From contig NZ_FOVU01000020.1 in the NCBI RefSeq assembly GCF_900115265.1, forward strand, positions 1 to 57,474: a stretch of 57,474 nucleotides of DNA, written 5' to 3'. Under the pieces are notes generated by a model. The model made no database searches. It was not told where the DNA came from and saw nothing but the letters and a program-made list of their open reading frames with translations. The translations under genes and the position numbers were made by a program. Below, in pieces: positions 1-8,730 of this stretch. Source of the DNA: Bradyrhizobium sp. Ghvi. Its GTDB lineage: Bacteria; Pseudomonadota; Alphaproteobacteria; Rhizobiales; Xanthobacteraceae. Every line of letters begins with the position of its first letter. Positions within the stretch are counted from its first letter, which is position 1.

Positions 1-154
1 CCTTCCTTTGCGATGGAAATCGGGGATCTCTCTCGATCCGATAGGCGGTCGACGCACTGAATGACGCCTTGGCCGCCGCCACTGGCGGGCTATCGGTCTG
101 ACGGTACTTCATGTAGAGCCTCATCTGGTGATCTGTGATGTGTCGGCCGGGCAA
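1..154 (-). mobile_element. istA: IS21-type transposase IstA, N-terminal part, runs off left edge
   Basis: Reading the minus strand from a TTG at 154 to the window edge gives an open frame of about 51 residues with no stop. It contains TDHQMRLYMKYRQTDS followed by VAAAKASFSAST and AYRIERDPRFPSQ, which I recognise as the N-terminal helix-turn-helix region of IS21-family transposases. A GAGG stretch lies upstream of the TTG. The rest of the gene and any istB lie outside the window, so I cannot say whether the element is intact. The family assignment is from memory of the motif. Confidence 0.7.
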
Positions 155-564
155 GCGAGTGATTCCTCTTGGCGGAAGAACCACTTGCATAACCCCGCCG
201 GCCGCGATCACCAGTCGGCGCGGTCCTCCTCGGGATCGCGCCGACGCTGGGCTCGTAACTCCGGTCGGGCTACGCCCTCCCTCCGTCACGAGCCCAGCGA
301 AACTCTCTCACCTTGATTGACGCTGCCTTCCATCCTGATCGCCGCGCGACAGTCTGCGCGCGAAAGTATGCGCTATGACAATGCTCCATCGAATAACGCG
401 CATCATGGGTGACGCTGGCCCGCCATCGACCACGATACACCTCTGCGAGCTGGTCAGATCGCTACGCCGCACGCCACGCGGCGGCGCGCGAACCTGGATA
501 CCAGGCCAGGCCCTTCAGCACTGTGAATTGGAAATTCACCTCGATGACAAGCCATGTCCTAGAT
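155..564. other. Intergenic: probable upstream end of the IS21 element
   Basis: No convincing gene. It holds the 12-bp perfect inverted repeat at 245-299 described separately. Otherwise I see nothing recognisable. If the istA call is right, one end of that element should lie in the first part of this stretch. Confidence 0.4.
245..299. repeat. Perfect 12-bp inverted repeat with 31-base spacer
   Basis: CGCTGGGCTCGT at 245-256 is exactly mirrored by ACGAGCCCAGCG at 288-299. The 31-base spacer is GC rich and contains further short complementarity (GTCGGGC against GCCCTCC-like segments). There is no T run, so a simple intrinsic terminator is unlikely. It may be a regulatory hairpin or an end structure of the adjacent IS21-type element. 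Confidence 0.6.
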
Positions 565-765
565 CTATCGCCACATCGTTGGTGCTTTCGAAAGAGCTTC
601 CTGACCGATCTGTTTAAGCAGATCGGGGCGCGTCTCACCTCTGGTGGCGGCCTCCAGGATTTTGGAGGCAACGTAGGCGCGGACGCCGGCGTCATACGGT
701 GAGACGTTCTCGCAAACGTCATCCAGGATCGTGCGCAGGAGCGCGGTCGTGGCACCGTCCAGCAT
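565..765 (-). CDS. Small conserved rhizobial protein, 66 aa
   Basis: The ATG at 765 is preceded on the minus strand by a GGGAG-type ribosome binding site. The product is one acidic helical domain: MLDGATTALLRTILDDVC, then VRAYVASKILEAATRG, ending in APTMWR. Small proteins with this VASKILEAA...GE pattern and a C-terminal P-T-M-W are, as I recall, common in rhizobia and have no assigned function. A longer frame starting at 885 exists, but its first 40 residues look non-coding. Confidence 0.55.
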   Translation of the reverse strand: MLDGATTALLRTILDDVCENVSPYDAGVRAYVASKILEAATRGETRPDLLKQIGQEALSKAPTMWR

Positions 766-1916
766 TGGGAGATCTCCCTCATCCCATCGAGAAAGATAAT
801 GGGCATTTGCTGGGCGACAACGCAAGTACATCACATCGTATGAAGCTTCGCGACTGCGGGTAAGCCGATTTTCACGGGGGTGCAATGCCCAGCATCTCTG
901 CGACAGCTGATCAATTGCAGCAGCTTGCTTGGTCGACCTGCCTTGTTTTGTCGTTCACGCCGCTCGGCTTAACAGACAAGCTTGGCAGAGCTCAGAGCCC
1001 ATGGTGACGCCCTGCGATCATGCTCTGCGGTTACGTAAGGGCATGCTCGGCCATCTATTGCGCCGCCGGATTGGTGGCCTGCTCCGGCAGGCCAATGTTC
1101 GGACGGTGCTAGTTCGTTGCCGACCTCATCAGGTTCAATTGCGGCCAAGAGGATTTGCCGCCTATCGAGCCTGCTGCGTCCAACCAAGCCCGAGCGCCTC
1201 GTATCCTGCACTTTAGATTGAGATCGCGGTCAATTGTTGCGGTGAAGCATATCTTTGCGTTGAAAACCAGCGCCGGCCCTTTTCTAGCGATGAAATCGCC
1301 CCGAGATCCGGCGCCAATCCTCGGTGACCCAGGCCCGCCCCCAGCCGCTCTTGGCGATCTTCGGCTTTATGCAACTTGGTCGTGAAGTAATTTCATGATC
1401 ATGGGTGCGCGGCTATTGGTCCATAAGCACGTATTGGCAGCACACGACTTTTGAGGGAGCCTTCTTTGGGAATGTCCGCTTGCAGGCGGGTGATCTCAGT
1501 AGCGACTTGCGTTTTGGACATATAAGCCTGGTGTAGCTGAAGCACCCCAGCACGAACACGCGAAAACGTCGTGTGAAAATTCATCCGGGGCGCTTCGGTA
1601 ATGCAGGATTTGAGCGCGGGAGCGCGTTTCGTCGCATTAATCGATATTGCCATTTTGTTACAGTCTCCGCCCGCATATGCCGCGGCCACATTGAGAGCCA
1701 TTACGGCAACTGAGCATGAGGCATGAGCGAGATGGCGTAGCCGAAAGTGTCGTCGCACGTACGAGCTAGGGGGCCCTTTGCAGGGAGTGAGCTAGCAAAC
1801 CTGCCCACCGCGGGCTGCATGTGAAACGCTCCGAGCCGACGCCGAGGCGCCTCGTTCAGGGAAGACAAGCGACTGGTCTGTTCAGATTTTCTTCTGTGAA
1901 TCGGAAAGGGAGCTAC
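766..1916. other. Intergenic, no supported gene
   Basis: About 1.1 kb with only overlapping short frames on both strands. A minus-strand frame at 1399-1758 has a hydrophobic segment (VAVMALNVAAAYA) but no ribosome binding site or family I recognise, so I do not call it. The stretch is probably eroded island DNA. Confidence 0.4.
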
Positions 1917-2120
1917 ATGAATCAACTCGGCAGCAGCCAACGTCGCACAACTTCTATGATCAGGGCCGAACAGCACGAGCTTGAGCGCTGCAAGCAGGAG
2001 ATTGCGCACCTCAAACAGCTCGTTGTACGACTATCTGAAATTGCTTTGCGCCATGTCGTGGAAAGCGCGCAAAGCGGTCTGAAAGTCCCGGAGCGTCTGA
2101 GCGAGCCGCCGAAGCCATAA
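1917..2120 (+). CDS. Small coiled-coil protein, 67 aa
   Basis: The start at 1917 is chosen because an AAAGGGA ribosome binding site sits at 1905-1911; the same frame is open from 1821 but lacks one there. The product is highly charged and helical, with heptad-like leucine/isoleucine spacing in LERCKQEIAHLKQLVVRLSE, suggesting a short coiled coil. I recall similar tiny proteins in Bradyrhizobium genomes but know no function. It stands alone, convergent with panC. Confidence 0.5.
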   Translation: MNQLGSSQRRTTSMIRAEQHELERCKQEIAHLKQLVVRLSEIALRHVVESAQSGLKVPERLSEPPKP

Positions 2121-2158
2121 ATTCGGAAAGCGAACTCGCATTTGGCTACTCTCGGTAC

Positions 2159-2183
2159 GTGGAGCGACCCTGTCTCGCTCCAC
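2159..2183. terminator. Perfect 9-bp hairpin between convergent genes
   Basis: GTGGAGCGA (2159-2167) and TCGCTCCAC (2175-2183) form a perfect stem with a 7-base loop. It lies between the small plus-strand gene ending at 2120 and the minus-strand panC ending at 2241, a position expected of a bidirectional terminator. There is no strong T tract on either side, so intrinsic termination would be weak. Confidence 0.45.
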
Positions 2184-2240
2184 TTGTCAGCGGCAGTGCC
2201 AATCAACCCATATCAAGACCTCGAGAGTGGGGGCAGTTGT

Positions 2241-3095
2241 TCAGCGTGTTCGAGAGATGGTCAGGACTACGTTGTCGATCAACCGAGTCGAGCCCACGTA
2301 CGCTGCGACACAGATCACCGCCGGAGAGCGCAGAGGGCTCTCGGCACTTCTGAGGGTCTCAGCGTCGACAAGCTCAAGGTACTGGAGTCGATCGACTTTT
2401 TCCAAATGCTTTCTTGCAAGCGCAATCAGCATGGACGCCTCCCGCTCCCCTGAGGCAAACTTTTTCGCTGCGGCGAACAAGCCACGGCTGATCGCAAGGC
2501 TCCGACCACGTTCTTCCGGGCTGAGATAACGGTTGCGACTGCTCATTGCCAGCCCGTCTGGCTCCCGCACGGTTGGCACGGTGACAATCTCGATCGGAAT
2601 ATCCAGATCAACCGTCATGCGGCGTATCACAGCGCATTGCTGAAAATCCTTCTGTCCAAAGTACGCGGCGTCCGGCTGCACCATGCTGAATAGCTTGCAG
2701 ACCACAGTCGCTACACCACGAAAATGTCCGGGCCTGAAACCTCCGCAGAGCGGTTTTGCGAGTTCGCCCGGCTCGATAAAGGTCTCAAACTGAGCCGGGT
2801 AGATCTCCTCTGCACTTGGCGCGAAGACGATGGAGACCCCCGCACTACGGCACAAGGCTTCATCGCGCGCGAAGTCGCGAGGGTACCTGCTGAGATCCTC
2901 ACTTGGGCCGAACTGAGTGGGGTTGACGAAGATGCTTACGACAGTGACGTCGCAGTGTCCACGGCTAGCCGAGATGAGGGACAGGTGGCCCTCGTGCAGG
3001 TATCCCATCGTCGGAACGAACCCGATGCGCTTATCGGCTTTGCGGACGTCTGCAAGGGCCCGACGCAGCTCAGCGACCTTCGTAATCACTTGCAT
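2241..3095 (-). CDS. panC: Pantothenate synthetase
   Basis: PanC condenses pantoate and beta-alanine with ATP to give pantothenate (vitamin B5, the coenzyme A precursor) in the cytosol. The 284-residue length is normal. The N-terminal nucleotide-binding signature PTMGYLHEGHLSLI is intact, as are GHFRGVATVV, YFGQKDFQQ and the C-terminal-domain motif MSSRNRYLS. It lies 13 bases downstream of panB on the same strand, so the two form a panBC operon. The third pathway enzyme, PanD, is encoded inside the neighbouring biotin cluster, so the window covers pantothenate synthesis from ketoisovalerate except for ketopantoate reductase. Confidence 0.95.
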   Translation of the reverse strand: MQVITKVAELRRALADVRKADKRIGFVPTMGYLHEGHLSLISASRGHCDVTVVSIFVNPTQFGPSEDLSRYPRDFARDEALCRSAGVSIVFAPSAEEIYPAQFETFIEPGELAKPLCGGFRPGHFRGVATVVCKLFSMVQPDAAYFGQKDFQQCAVIRRMTVDLDIPIEIVTVPTVREPDGLAMSSRNRYLSPEERGRSLAISRGLFAAAKKFASGEREASMLIALARKHLEKVDRLQYLELVDAETLRSAESPLRSPAVICVAAYVGSTRLIDNVVLTISRTR

Positions 3096-3108
3096 TGCTT
3101 ACCTTGAT

Positions 3109-3981
3109 TCAAGTTGAATTGGAGGGCGCCCAGTTGGCGATGGCATGGCGAAGCTGATCAGGAAGCCGATAGCACTCCTCTGAGCCCGGGAATGCACCTT
3201 TGCGGATATCGGCAGCCCAGCGCGACATCGCGTCCTGCAGCAGCTGGAATCCATTTGTATAGGCACGAACGAATTTGGGGCGATGGCCTTCGATTAGCCC
3301 CAAGACATCATGGAACACGAGTACTTGGCCCGAGCAATCGGGTCCTGCTCCGATCCCGATGGTGGGTATCGTGAGAAATTCTGTCGCTCGCGCGGCGAGC
3401 TCGGCAGGAATCCCCTCCAGGACCAGAGCGAAACAGCCGGCTTCCTGCAGACGGTGCGCGTCATCGAGCAGCCGCAAGGCGGTATCGGTTGTCCTTCCCT
3501 GCACCTTGAATCCACCCATGACGTTGATGCTCTGCGGGGTCAGACCGAGATGTCCCATCACAGGAATTTCGCAATCGACCAGGGCGCGTACCATCTCGAC
3601 GCGTTTGGCACCCCCCTCGAGTTTTACTGCATCGGCGCCACGCTGCAGAAAACCTCCTGCATTGCGAATCGTGTCCTCAGAACCGACATGAAAGCTCAGA
3701 AAGGGCATGTCGGCGACAAGCAGGGCATGAGGCCTCGTGCGCGCAACAGCCTCCAGGTGATGATTCATCATGGCCACGCTGACGGGCAGCGTGTTGTCGA
3801 ATCCCAGGCAGACGTTACCAACGCTATCTCCGACCAGGATGATATCGACAATGGGATCCGCGATGCGCGCCGCAACCGCATCGTAGGCGGTGGTCATCAC
3901 GACACGGCGTCCTTCATCCTTCCACTGCTGCAGTGCCGGAATCGTGACACGCTCTAGAGGCTGCCCTGAACTGTGGCTCAT
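3109..3981 (-). CDS. panB: 3-methyl-2-oxobutanoate hydroxymethyltransferase
   Basis: PanB transfers a hydroxymethyl group from methylene-tetrahydrofolate to alpha-ketoisovalerate, making ketopantoate, the first committed step of pantothenate synthesis. The 290-residue sequence carries the expected metal and substrate motifs: ILVGDSVGNVCLG near residue 50, VKLEGG, the catalytic-Glu segment LEGIPAELA, and IGIGAGPDCSGQVLVFHD. The start is the ATG at 3981; the first 10-12 residues are polar and poorly conserved in the family, so a slightly later start is possible. It is the first gene of a panBC unit that follows the bio cluster after a gap of about 1.3 kb. Confidence 0.95.
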   Translation of the reverse strand: MSHSSGQPLERVTIPALQQWKDEGRRVVMTTAYDAVAARIADPIVDIILVGDSVGNVCLGFDNTLPVSVAMMNHHLEAVARTRPHALLVADMPFLSFHVGSEDTIRNAGGFLQRGADAVKLEGGAKRVEMVRALVDCEIPVMGHLGLTPQSINVMGGFKVQGRTTDTALRLLDDAHRLQEAGCFALVLEGIPAELAARATEFLTIPTIGIGAGPDCSGQVLVFHDVLGLIEGHRPKFVRAYTNGFQLLQDAMSRWAADIRKGAFPGSEECYRLPDQLRHAIANWAPSNST

Positions 3982-4332
3982 ATTGAATTCCGCTCCCGCA
4001 CACCGTCGCCGCTTCCTAGAGAACGCAGCAGAAACCTGTCAATGGTATGGAGAATGAAGACCCCAAACAACGCCAAAACAATCCAATGGTCGCGCAACCA
4101 TGAGGCAAGACCTTCCCCATCCCGACTTCACCACCCGATGGCTCGTCTCCCCGTACAGTTTCAGCGACCATGAGGGCGGCCGCCATCGAGGAGTGGCGCT
4201 CGCGACGGGTCACCGTCAGCAGTTTCTGGGCTGATTACAGCCTCTCCAAATGGCGATGGCTCGAGCCGGGCCGCGCTGCAGATGCACGCAGCGGGGGACT
4301 TCGGCTTTAGGTCACATCTTCGTGCCTGCACC
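3982..4332. other. Intergenic upstream of panB
   Basis: About 350 bases that should contain the panB promoter on the minus strand. I see no gene, and no BioR-type TTATCTA box comparable to those upstream of bioB. Confidence 0.4.
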
Positions 4333-4542
4333 CTAGGGGTGCTCGTGAGGCTCCGGCTTCGGCGCTGGCGCACCGAGCAAAGCAAATGGATGGCAGGCCA
4401 GCAACGCCCAAACGTGACAGGCCGCTGTAAGCGCAGCGAGAGTGGCGGTCGAGTAGATGTCGTCGCGAAGGCGCTCAGACCGAGCCAGCCTGCGGGCCTT
4501 GAAAGCCCTGAAGTCGATTATTTTCGCCGATGTTTCTGTCAA
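4333..4542 (-). CDS. Possible small membrane-associated protein, 69 aa
   Basis: The frame opens at a TTG (4542). The N-terminus is polar (KIIDFRAFKARRLARSER), followed by a hydrophobic stretch (LAALTAACHVWALLACHPFALL) and a proline-rich tail. I recall the IDFRAF...R beginning in other small rhizobial proteins, but no function. No good ribosome binding site is visible. Confidence 0.3.
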   Translation of the reverse strand: MTETSAKIIDFRAFKARRLARSERLRDDIYSTATLAALTAACHVWALLACHPFALLGAPAPKPEPHEHP

Positions 4543-4624
4543 TTGCTGTCCACGCGCTCGAGAGGGGCGAATCGAATTCGCAACAAGTCTGACCAGGGCG
4601 GTACCCGCACAGCTCGGTTTCGTC

Positions 4625-4810
4625 CTAAGCCGCTCGCAACCATCGAAGCCATTTCTGATCGGCCTCCCGCCGCGCCTTGAAGCGGTTGACGCATTTCTTG
4701 GAGCAAAGGGCCGTTCGCCAGCAGTAATGGCGGATTAGCCCAAACTTCCCCCCGCATATCGCGCAGCACGTGGCTGAATGGTCGAGTGAATTGCGGAAGC
4801 CAATCTGCAT
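4625..4810 (-). CDS. Small zinc-finger-like protein, 61 aa
   Basis: The ATG at 4810 has a strong GGAGGCGGGA ribosome binding site immediately upstream. The protein carries two cysteine pairs, CAICGGKFG and LCSKKC, about 15 residues apart, the layout of a small zinc ribbon. A basic, tryptophan-rich tail follows (ARREADQKWLRWL). I recall proteins of this pattern as common and uncharacterised in Bradyrhizobium. A nucleic-acid-binding role is plausible from the metal knuckles but unproven. Confidence 0.6.
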   Translation of the reverse strand: MQIGFRNSLDHSATCCAICGGKFGLIRHYCWRTALCSKKCVNRFKARREADQKWLRWLRAA

Positions 4811-5250
4811 TCCCGCCTCCTATCAGACATTCACTTGGGAAGCCCACTGCCCTCTCACCGCAGCACCACGATGGCACCAAAGGTGGGGCCGCCCGGCGGT
4901 CCGTCTCAATAGTCTTGCGACCATCAAGAGCCTGACTCTGATTGCGCCTGCCTCGCGGAGCACTGATTTTTGCAGAATGCTTCGTCGAGAATTTGCTCAG
5001 GATAATAGAATTCTCTATCGTGATTACCGCAATTTGCTCGACATTTCGGCCAAATACTGCGCCTCTCATAGCTCGTCCGCAGGATTGCTGCGGCAGTTGC
5101 CTCAGAAGCGATTAAAGCAGGTGCTTAAAGCACGATCAGCCTGCGAACTGTGCGTTCTGCATCCTCCTTGGATTATCAAACGGCAGCAATACGGACACTT
5201 TCGCCTTGCCAGACCCGGTCACTGCAGACCCGTTGCAACTCTTATGCCTC
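4811..5250. other. Intergenic between the zinc-finger ORF and bioA
   Basis: About 440 bases with no gene I can support. It separates the bio cluster from the small ORFs and panBC, so panBC probably has its own promoter. Confidence 0.4.
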
Positions 5251-6516
5251 TCACATCAGCAAGTCAGCGGCGTCACGGATAGCAGCATAGATTTCCTCAA
5301 GGTCGGCCGCCGTAACGCAGTAAGGCGGCATCACGTAGATCGTGTTACCGAGTGGGCGTAACAACAGATTCCGCGCTTGGAAGAAAGCCAAAAGCTTCGG
5401 CCCGATGTCCGCCAGATAGCCGGCATCGCTCGTGTTGAGTTCAAGCGCTGTGACTGTTCCTGTGCGTCGGGCGTTTGCGAACCGTGAATCGGCGCAAAAT
5501 GGCCCGAGTGCCTGTTCTTGCATCCTGGCCAAGGATGCCACCCGGCCGCGATATTCCTGATCCTGCCATAGGTCCAGATTGGCCTTCGCGGCCGCGCAGG
5601 CCACTGGATTGGCTGTATATGAGCTCGAATGAAAAAACGTGCGCCTGCGATCTTCAGAATAATGCGCATCGAAAATATCGGCACGACAGAGTGTGACGGC
5701 GAGCGGCAGCGCCCCAGCCGTGAGGCCTTTCGAATAGCAGGCAATATCGGGCGTGACACCGGCCTGCTCACACGCAAACAAGCTACCCGTCCGGCCCCAG
5801 CCCGTCATGACCTCGTCGGCAATGAACAGAACGTCGAAGGCTTCGCAGATCCGCTTCATCTCCCTTAGCACCGAGGTAGAATACATCAGCATTCCACCGG
5901 CACCTAATATGAGGGGCTCCACGATAAACGCTGCAGGATGTTCGTTTCGACATGCGCTTTCAAGCGCATCGAGCGCTATTTGCTCGCGATCTCTTGCCGG
6001 GAACGGAATCGAGGTCACCTCGAACATCAGTGCTCCGTAGGCCGCATTGAAGACGCCTCGGCTACCTACCGACATCGCGCCGATCGTGTCGCCATGGTAC
6101 GAGTGCTGCATCACTACAATTTGGGTTCGCTGCCTTCCGGTATTGTACCAGTAGCCAAGCGCCATTTTCAGTGCGACTTCGACGCTGGTTGACCCGCTAT
6201 CGGAGAAGAACACATGCTCGAGCGCCGGTGAGGTGACCTTCAATAGTTCCGTCGCGACTTGCTCAGCCGGGTCGTGAGTGTATCCGGCGAAGATGACCTG
6301 GTTGAGCTTGCCTGCCTGCTCTCGGATCGCGTTCACGATGGATGGATGGCAATGGCCATGGGTCACGACCCACCAGGAGGAGATTGCATCGATAAGGCGT
6401 CGGCCATCTTCGGTATAGAGATAAGCCCCCTCTCCCCGCAGCACCTTCGTCATATCCCGCTGTAGAGCATGCTGCGTGAACGGGTGCCAGATCGGCGACC
6501 TCTTGGCTATTTTCAT
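5251..6516 (-). CDS. bioA: Adenosylmethionine-8-amino-7-oxononanoate aminotransferase
   Basis: BioA is the PLP enzyme that transfers the amino group of S-adenosylmethionine to KAPA, giving DAPA, the third-last step of biotin synthesis. The 421-residue sequence has the family opening IWHPFTQHA, the substrate-binding segment SSWWVVTHGHCHP, the cofactor region DEVMTGWGRTG and the Schiff-base lysine in CYSKGLTAGALPLA. Its ATG overlaps the bioD stop codon (ATGA), so the two are translationally coupled. It is the last gene of bioB-panD-bioF-bioD-bioA. Confidence 0.95.
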   Translation of the reverse strand: MKIAKRSPIWHPFTQHALQRDMTKVLRGEGAYLYTEDGRRLIDAISSWWVVTHGHCHPSIVNAIREQAGKLNQVIFAGYTHDPAEQVATELLKVTSPALEHVFFSDSGSTSVEVALKMALGYWYNTGRQRTQIVVMQHSYHGDTIGAMSVGSRGVFNAAYGALMFEVTSIPFPARDREQIALDALESACRNEHPAAFIVEPLILGAGGMLMYSTSVLREMKRICEAFDVLFIADEVMTGWGRTGSLFACEQAGVTPDIACYSKGLTAGALPLAVTLCRADIFDAHYSEDRRRTFFHSSSYTANPVACAAAKANLDLWQDQEYRGRVASLARMQEQALGPFCADSRFANARRTGTVTALELNTSDAGYLADIGPKLLAFFQARNLLLRPLGNTIYVMPPYCVTAADLEEIYAAIRDAADLLM

Positions 6517-7148
6517 AGATTCAGGAAGTCACTGCTAACAAAGGAGCCTTTGAAAGCCGCCTGCAGGCTATCCTCCGTGAGGGGAACAAGCCACGGGAGC
6601 CGTCCCAGCCAACGCACCCTCCCGATCTCGCAAATGGCGCTTTCAGTTTCGGCATTTCTTTCGCCAATGAACGCAATTCCAAGCATTCGAATCTGACGCT
6701 TCCGCAGAGCCTCTATGGAGAGCAGGGAGTGATTGATTGTGCCCAGTCCCGTCCTTGCGCAGAGCACGACGGGAAGCTGCCAACGCTCGAAGATGTCAAT
6801 GTACAGCGTGCGCGCTGTCAGCGGCACCATGAGTCCGCCGGCGCCCTCGATCACGAGCTGCCGCTCGCCGGTATCCGGCAATCGAAGCATCTCTGTGTCT
6901 ATGCGAACGCCGTCGACCTCCGCGGAGTAATGGGGCGACGCAGGCGTCCGAAGTCGATAGAGCTCAGGCAAAATCCGATCGGACGAGAGGCCGCCGAGGC
7001 GACGGACGCACTCGGAGTCGGTCTCTGGTTCGAGTCCAGCCTGGACCGGTTTCCAGTAATTCGCGCCGAGAAGGCCGGCGAGCCCTGCGGAAAATACCGT
7101 TTTGCCGACCCCGGTGTCCGTACCAGTCACGACGATCCGCTTATTCAT
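6513..7148 (-). CDS. bioD: Dethiobiotin synthetase
   Basis: BioD closes the ureido ring of dethiobiotin from DAPA, CO2 and ATP. The P-loop GTDTGVGKTVFSAGLAG sits at the N-terminus, and the second signature IEGAGGLMVPLT lies about 105 residues in. Length is 211 residues. I place the start at the ATG at 7148, which shares one base with the bioF stop (TGATG); a TTG one codon upstream is also in frame but is unnecessary. Confidence 0.93.
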   Translation of the reverse strand: MNKRIVVTGTDTGVGKTVFSAGLAGLLGANYWKPVQAGLEPETDSECVRRLGGLSSDRILPELYRLRTPASPHYSAEVDGVRIDTEMLRLPDTGERQLVIEGAGGLMVPLTARTLYIDIFERWQLPVVLCARTGLGTINHSLLSIEALRKRQIRMLGIAFIGERNAETESAICEIGRVRWLGRLPWLVPLTEDSLQAAFKGSFVSSDFLNL

Positions 7149-8299
7149 CAAAACGAGCCCCTCGTCACGTCAACCAGTGCATCGAGCATTGCCCTCACGT
7201 CCGCTTCCCCAACATTGAGTGTCAACGAAATTCGCAAACGGGCGGTGCCTGCAGGAACGGTTGGCGGCCTAATTCCGCGGATATCGAAGCCGCGCGCCTG
7301 CAGAGCAGACGCAAGTCGCATTGCACGAGCATTGTCACCCACGATGTACGGCACGATCTGAGAGGTCGAGGGCGTGTGCAAACCAAGGCAGGTGATCTGT
7401 CGATGCGCGAACGCAACGAGTTTGGCCAGCCGCTGCTGCCGCTCCGGCTCGTTCTGCAGAATGATTAGTGCCTCTCGAACGGCAACGGCTATCAATGGGG
7501 ATGGGGCGGTGGCAAAAATAAACGGACGGCAGCGGTTGACCATGAAATCGCGCAGGATGCCGGAGGTCGTAACAAGTGCACCCGCCGCACCGAGCGCTTT
7601 GCCGCAGGTATGAACGACGATGAGATTGTCGCGCCTGCCATAAGGGGCCGTGAGCCCTCGTCCCTGATGCCCGTAAGCACCTGTTGCATGAGCCTCATCC
7701 ACGATCAGAAATGCGTCATGACGCTCGGCGATTGCCACCAGCTCTTCGACTGGAGCGAAGTCGCCATCCATACTGTAGAGACTTTCGGCCACAATCCAGA
7801 CGCGGCCCGCTCCACCTTTGGTTCGCCAGTCGCGAATTGCGTCTTCGACGGACTGGGGATCATTGTGCGCGTGAATTCGGCAATCTGCGCGGCCCGCTCG
7901 CGCCCCCTCGTGAATACTGGCGTGCACGAGCGAGTCCAGAACGATCAGATCGCCGCGCTGCGGCAGCGTTGTCAGGAGGGCAAAATTTGCGATGTAGCCG
8001 CCTCCGAAGAAAAGCGCGGCTTCCGCGCCAAAGAACTGAGCCGCTTCCGTTTCGAGCCGTTCATGCTCCTCGCAATTGCCGCGCAGAAGCCGCGACCCGC
8101 CGGCTCCAACCGGAGTGCCCGCCTCGAGCGCGGCGACCATCGCCCTTTTGATGCGCGGGGCGCTCCCGAGCGCCAGATAGTCGTTTGATGCGAAATCGAT
8201 CCCAACGCGCGGCTTGAGACAGCGCAGCCGTTTATCTTCGTTCAAGGCGTTCAACGCTGCGACGTACGGACTAAGTCTAGCTGCTTGGATTGCTCGCAT
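7148..8299 (-). CDS. bioF: 8-amino-7-oxononanoate synthase
   Basis: BioF condenses pimeloyl thioester with L-alanine, releasing CO2, to form KAPA. This 383-residue alpha-oxoamine synthase shows FASNDYLALG, FFGGGYIANFALLT, the cofactor-binding DEAHATGAYGHQGRG and the PLP lysine in HTCGKALGAAGALVT. It starts 77 bases after panD and overlaps bioD. No pimelate-supplying gene (bioC/H, bioW or bioZ) lies in the window, so the precursor must come from elsewhere. Confidence 0.95.
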   Translation of the reverse strand: MRAIQAARLSPYVAALNALNEDKRLRCLKPRVGIDFASNDYLALGSAPRIKRAMVAALEAGTPVGAGGSRLLRGNCEEHERLETEAAQFFGAEAALFFGGGYIANFALLTTLPQRGDLIVLDSLVHASIHEGARAGRADCRIHAHNDPQSVEDAIRDWRTKGGAGRVWIVAESLYSMDGDFAPVEELVAIAERHDAFLIVDEAHATGAYGHQGRGLTAPYGRRDNLIVVHTCGKALGAAGALVTTSGILRDFMVNRCRPFIFATAPSPLIAVAVREALIILQNEPERQQRLAKLVAFAHRQITCLGLHTPSTSQIVPYIVGDNARAMRLASALQARGFDIRGIRPPTVPAGTARLRISLTLNVGEADVRAMLDALVDVTRGSF

Positions 8300-8376
8300 T
8301 CATCACTCCCGCCGATCGCATCAATTCACGGAAAAGATCCGTTTGCCGTGTAAGAAGGAAGGATGGCCCTTGAGGT

Positions 8377-8730
8377 TCAACTTGCCAGGATGCGATTGTC
8401 TCGGTCCACCCGCACAACGCGTGGCGTGAACATCTTTGCTTCGGCCTCGTCGAACGAGGCATATGCAACGATAATGATCTTGTCTCCGGGCATTGCCAGT
8501 CGCGCGGCGGCACCGTTCAGGCTTATCGTGCCAGAACTCGGCGGCGCCTCGACCACGTAGGTGGCAAAGCGCGTTCCTGTTTCGACATTGTAGATTTCGA
8601 CGCGCTCGTTGATCACCATTCCCGCGGCCTCCAGGAGCGTACGATCTATCGAGATCGAGCCTTCATAGTGCAGGTCAGCTTCGGTCACGGAGGCGCGATG
8701 GATTGTGCCCTTCATCAAAGTTATTTGCAT
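8377..8730 (-). CDS. panD: Aspartate 1-decarboxylase
   Basis: PanD decarboxylates aspartate to beta-alanine, the partner used by PanC. It is a pyruvoyl enzyme made by self-cleavage at Gly-Ser; the cleavage motif HYEGSIS is present at about residues 21-27, along with the conserved LNGAAARLA. Length is 117 residues, slightly short of the E. coli enzyme. Its ATG overlaps the end of bioB by 10 bases and has an AAGGTGAG ribosome binding site inside bioB. A pantothenate gene is therefore embedded in the biotin operon and should share its BioR control. Confidence 0.93.
   Translation of the reverse strand: MQITLMKGTIHRASVTEADLHYEGSISIDRTLLEAAGMVINERVEIYNVETGTRFATYVVEAPPSSGTISLNGAAARLAMPGDKIIIVAYASFDEAEAKMFTPRVVRVDRDNRILAS

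Noticed and set aside
1399..1758. 119-codon minus-strand frame with a hydrophobic segment
   Set aside because: The hydrophobic stretch is internal, no start context is convincing and the rest is unrecognisable.
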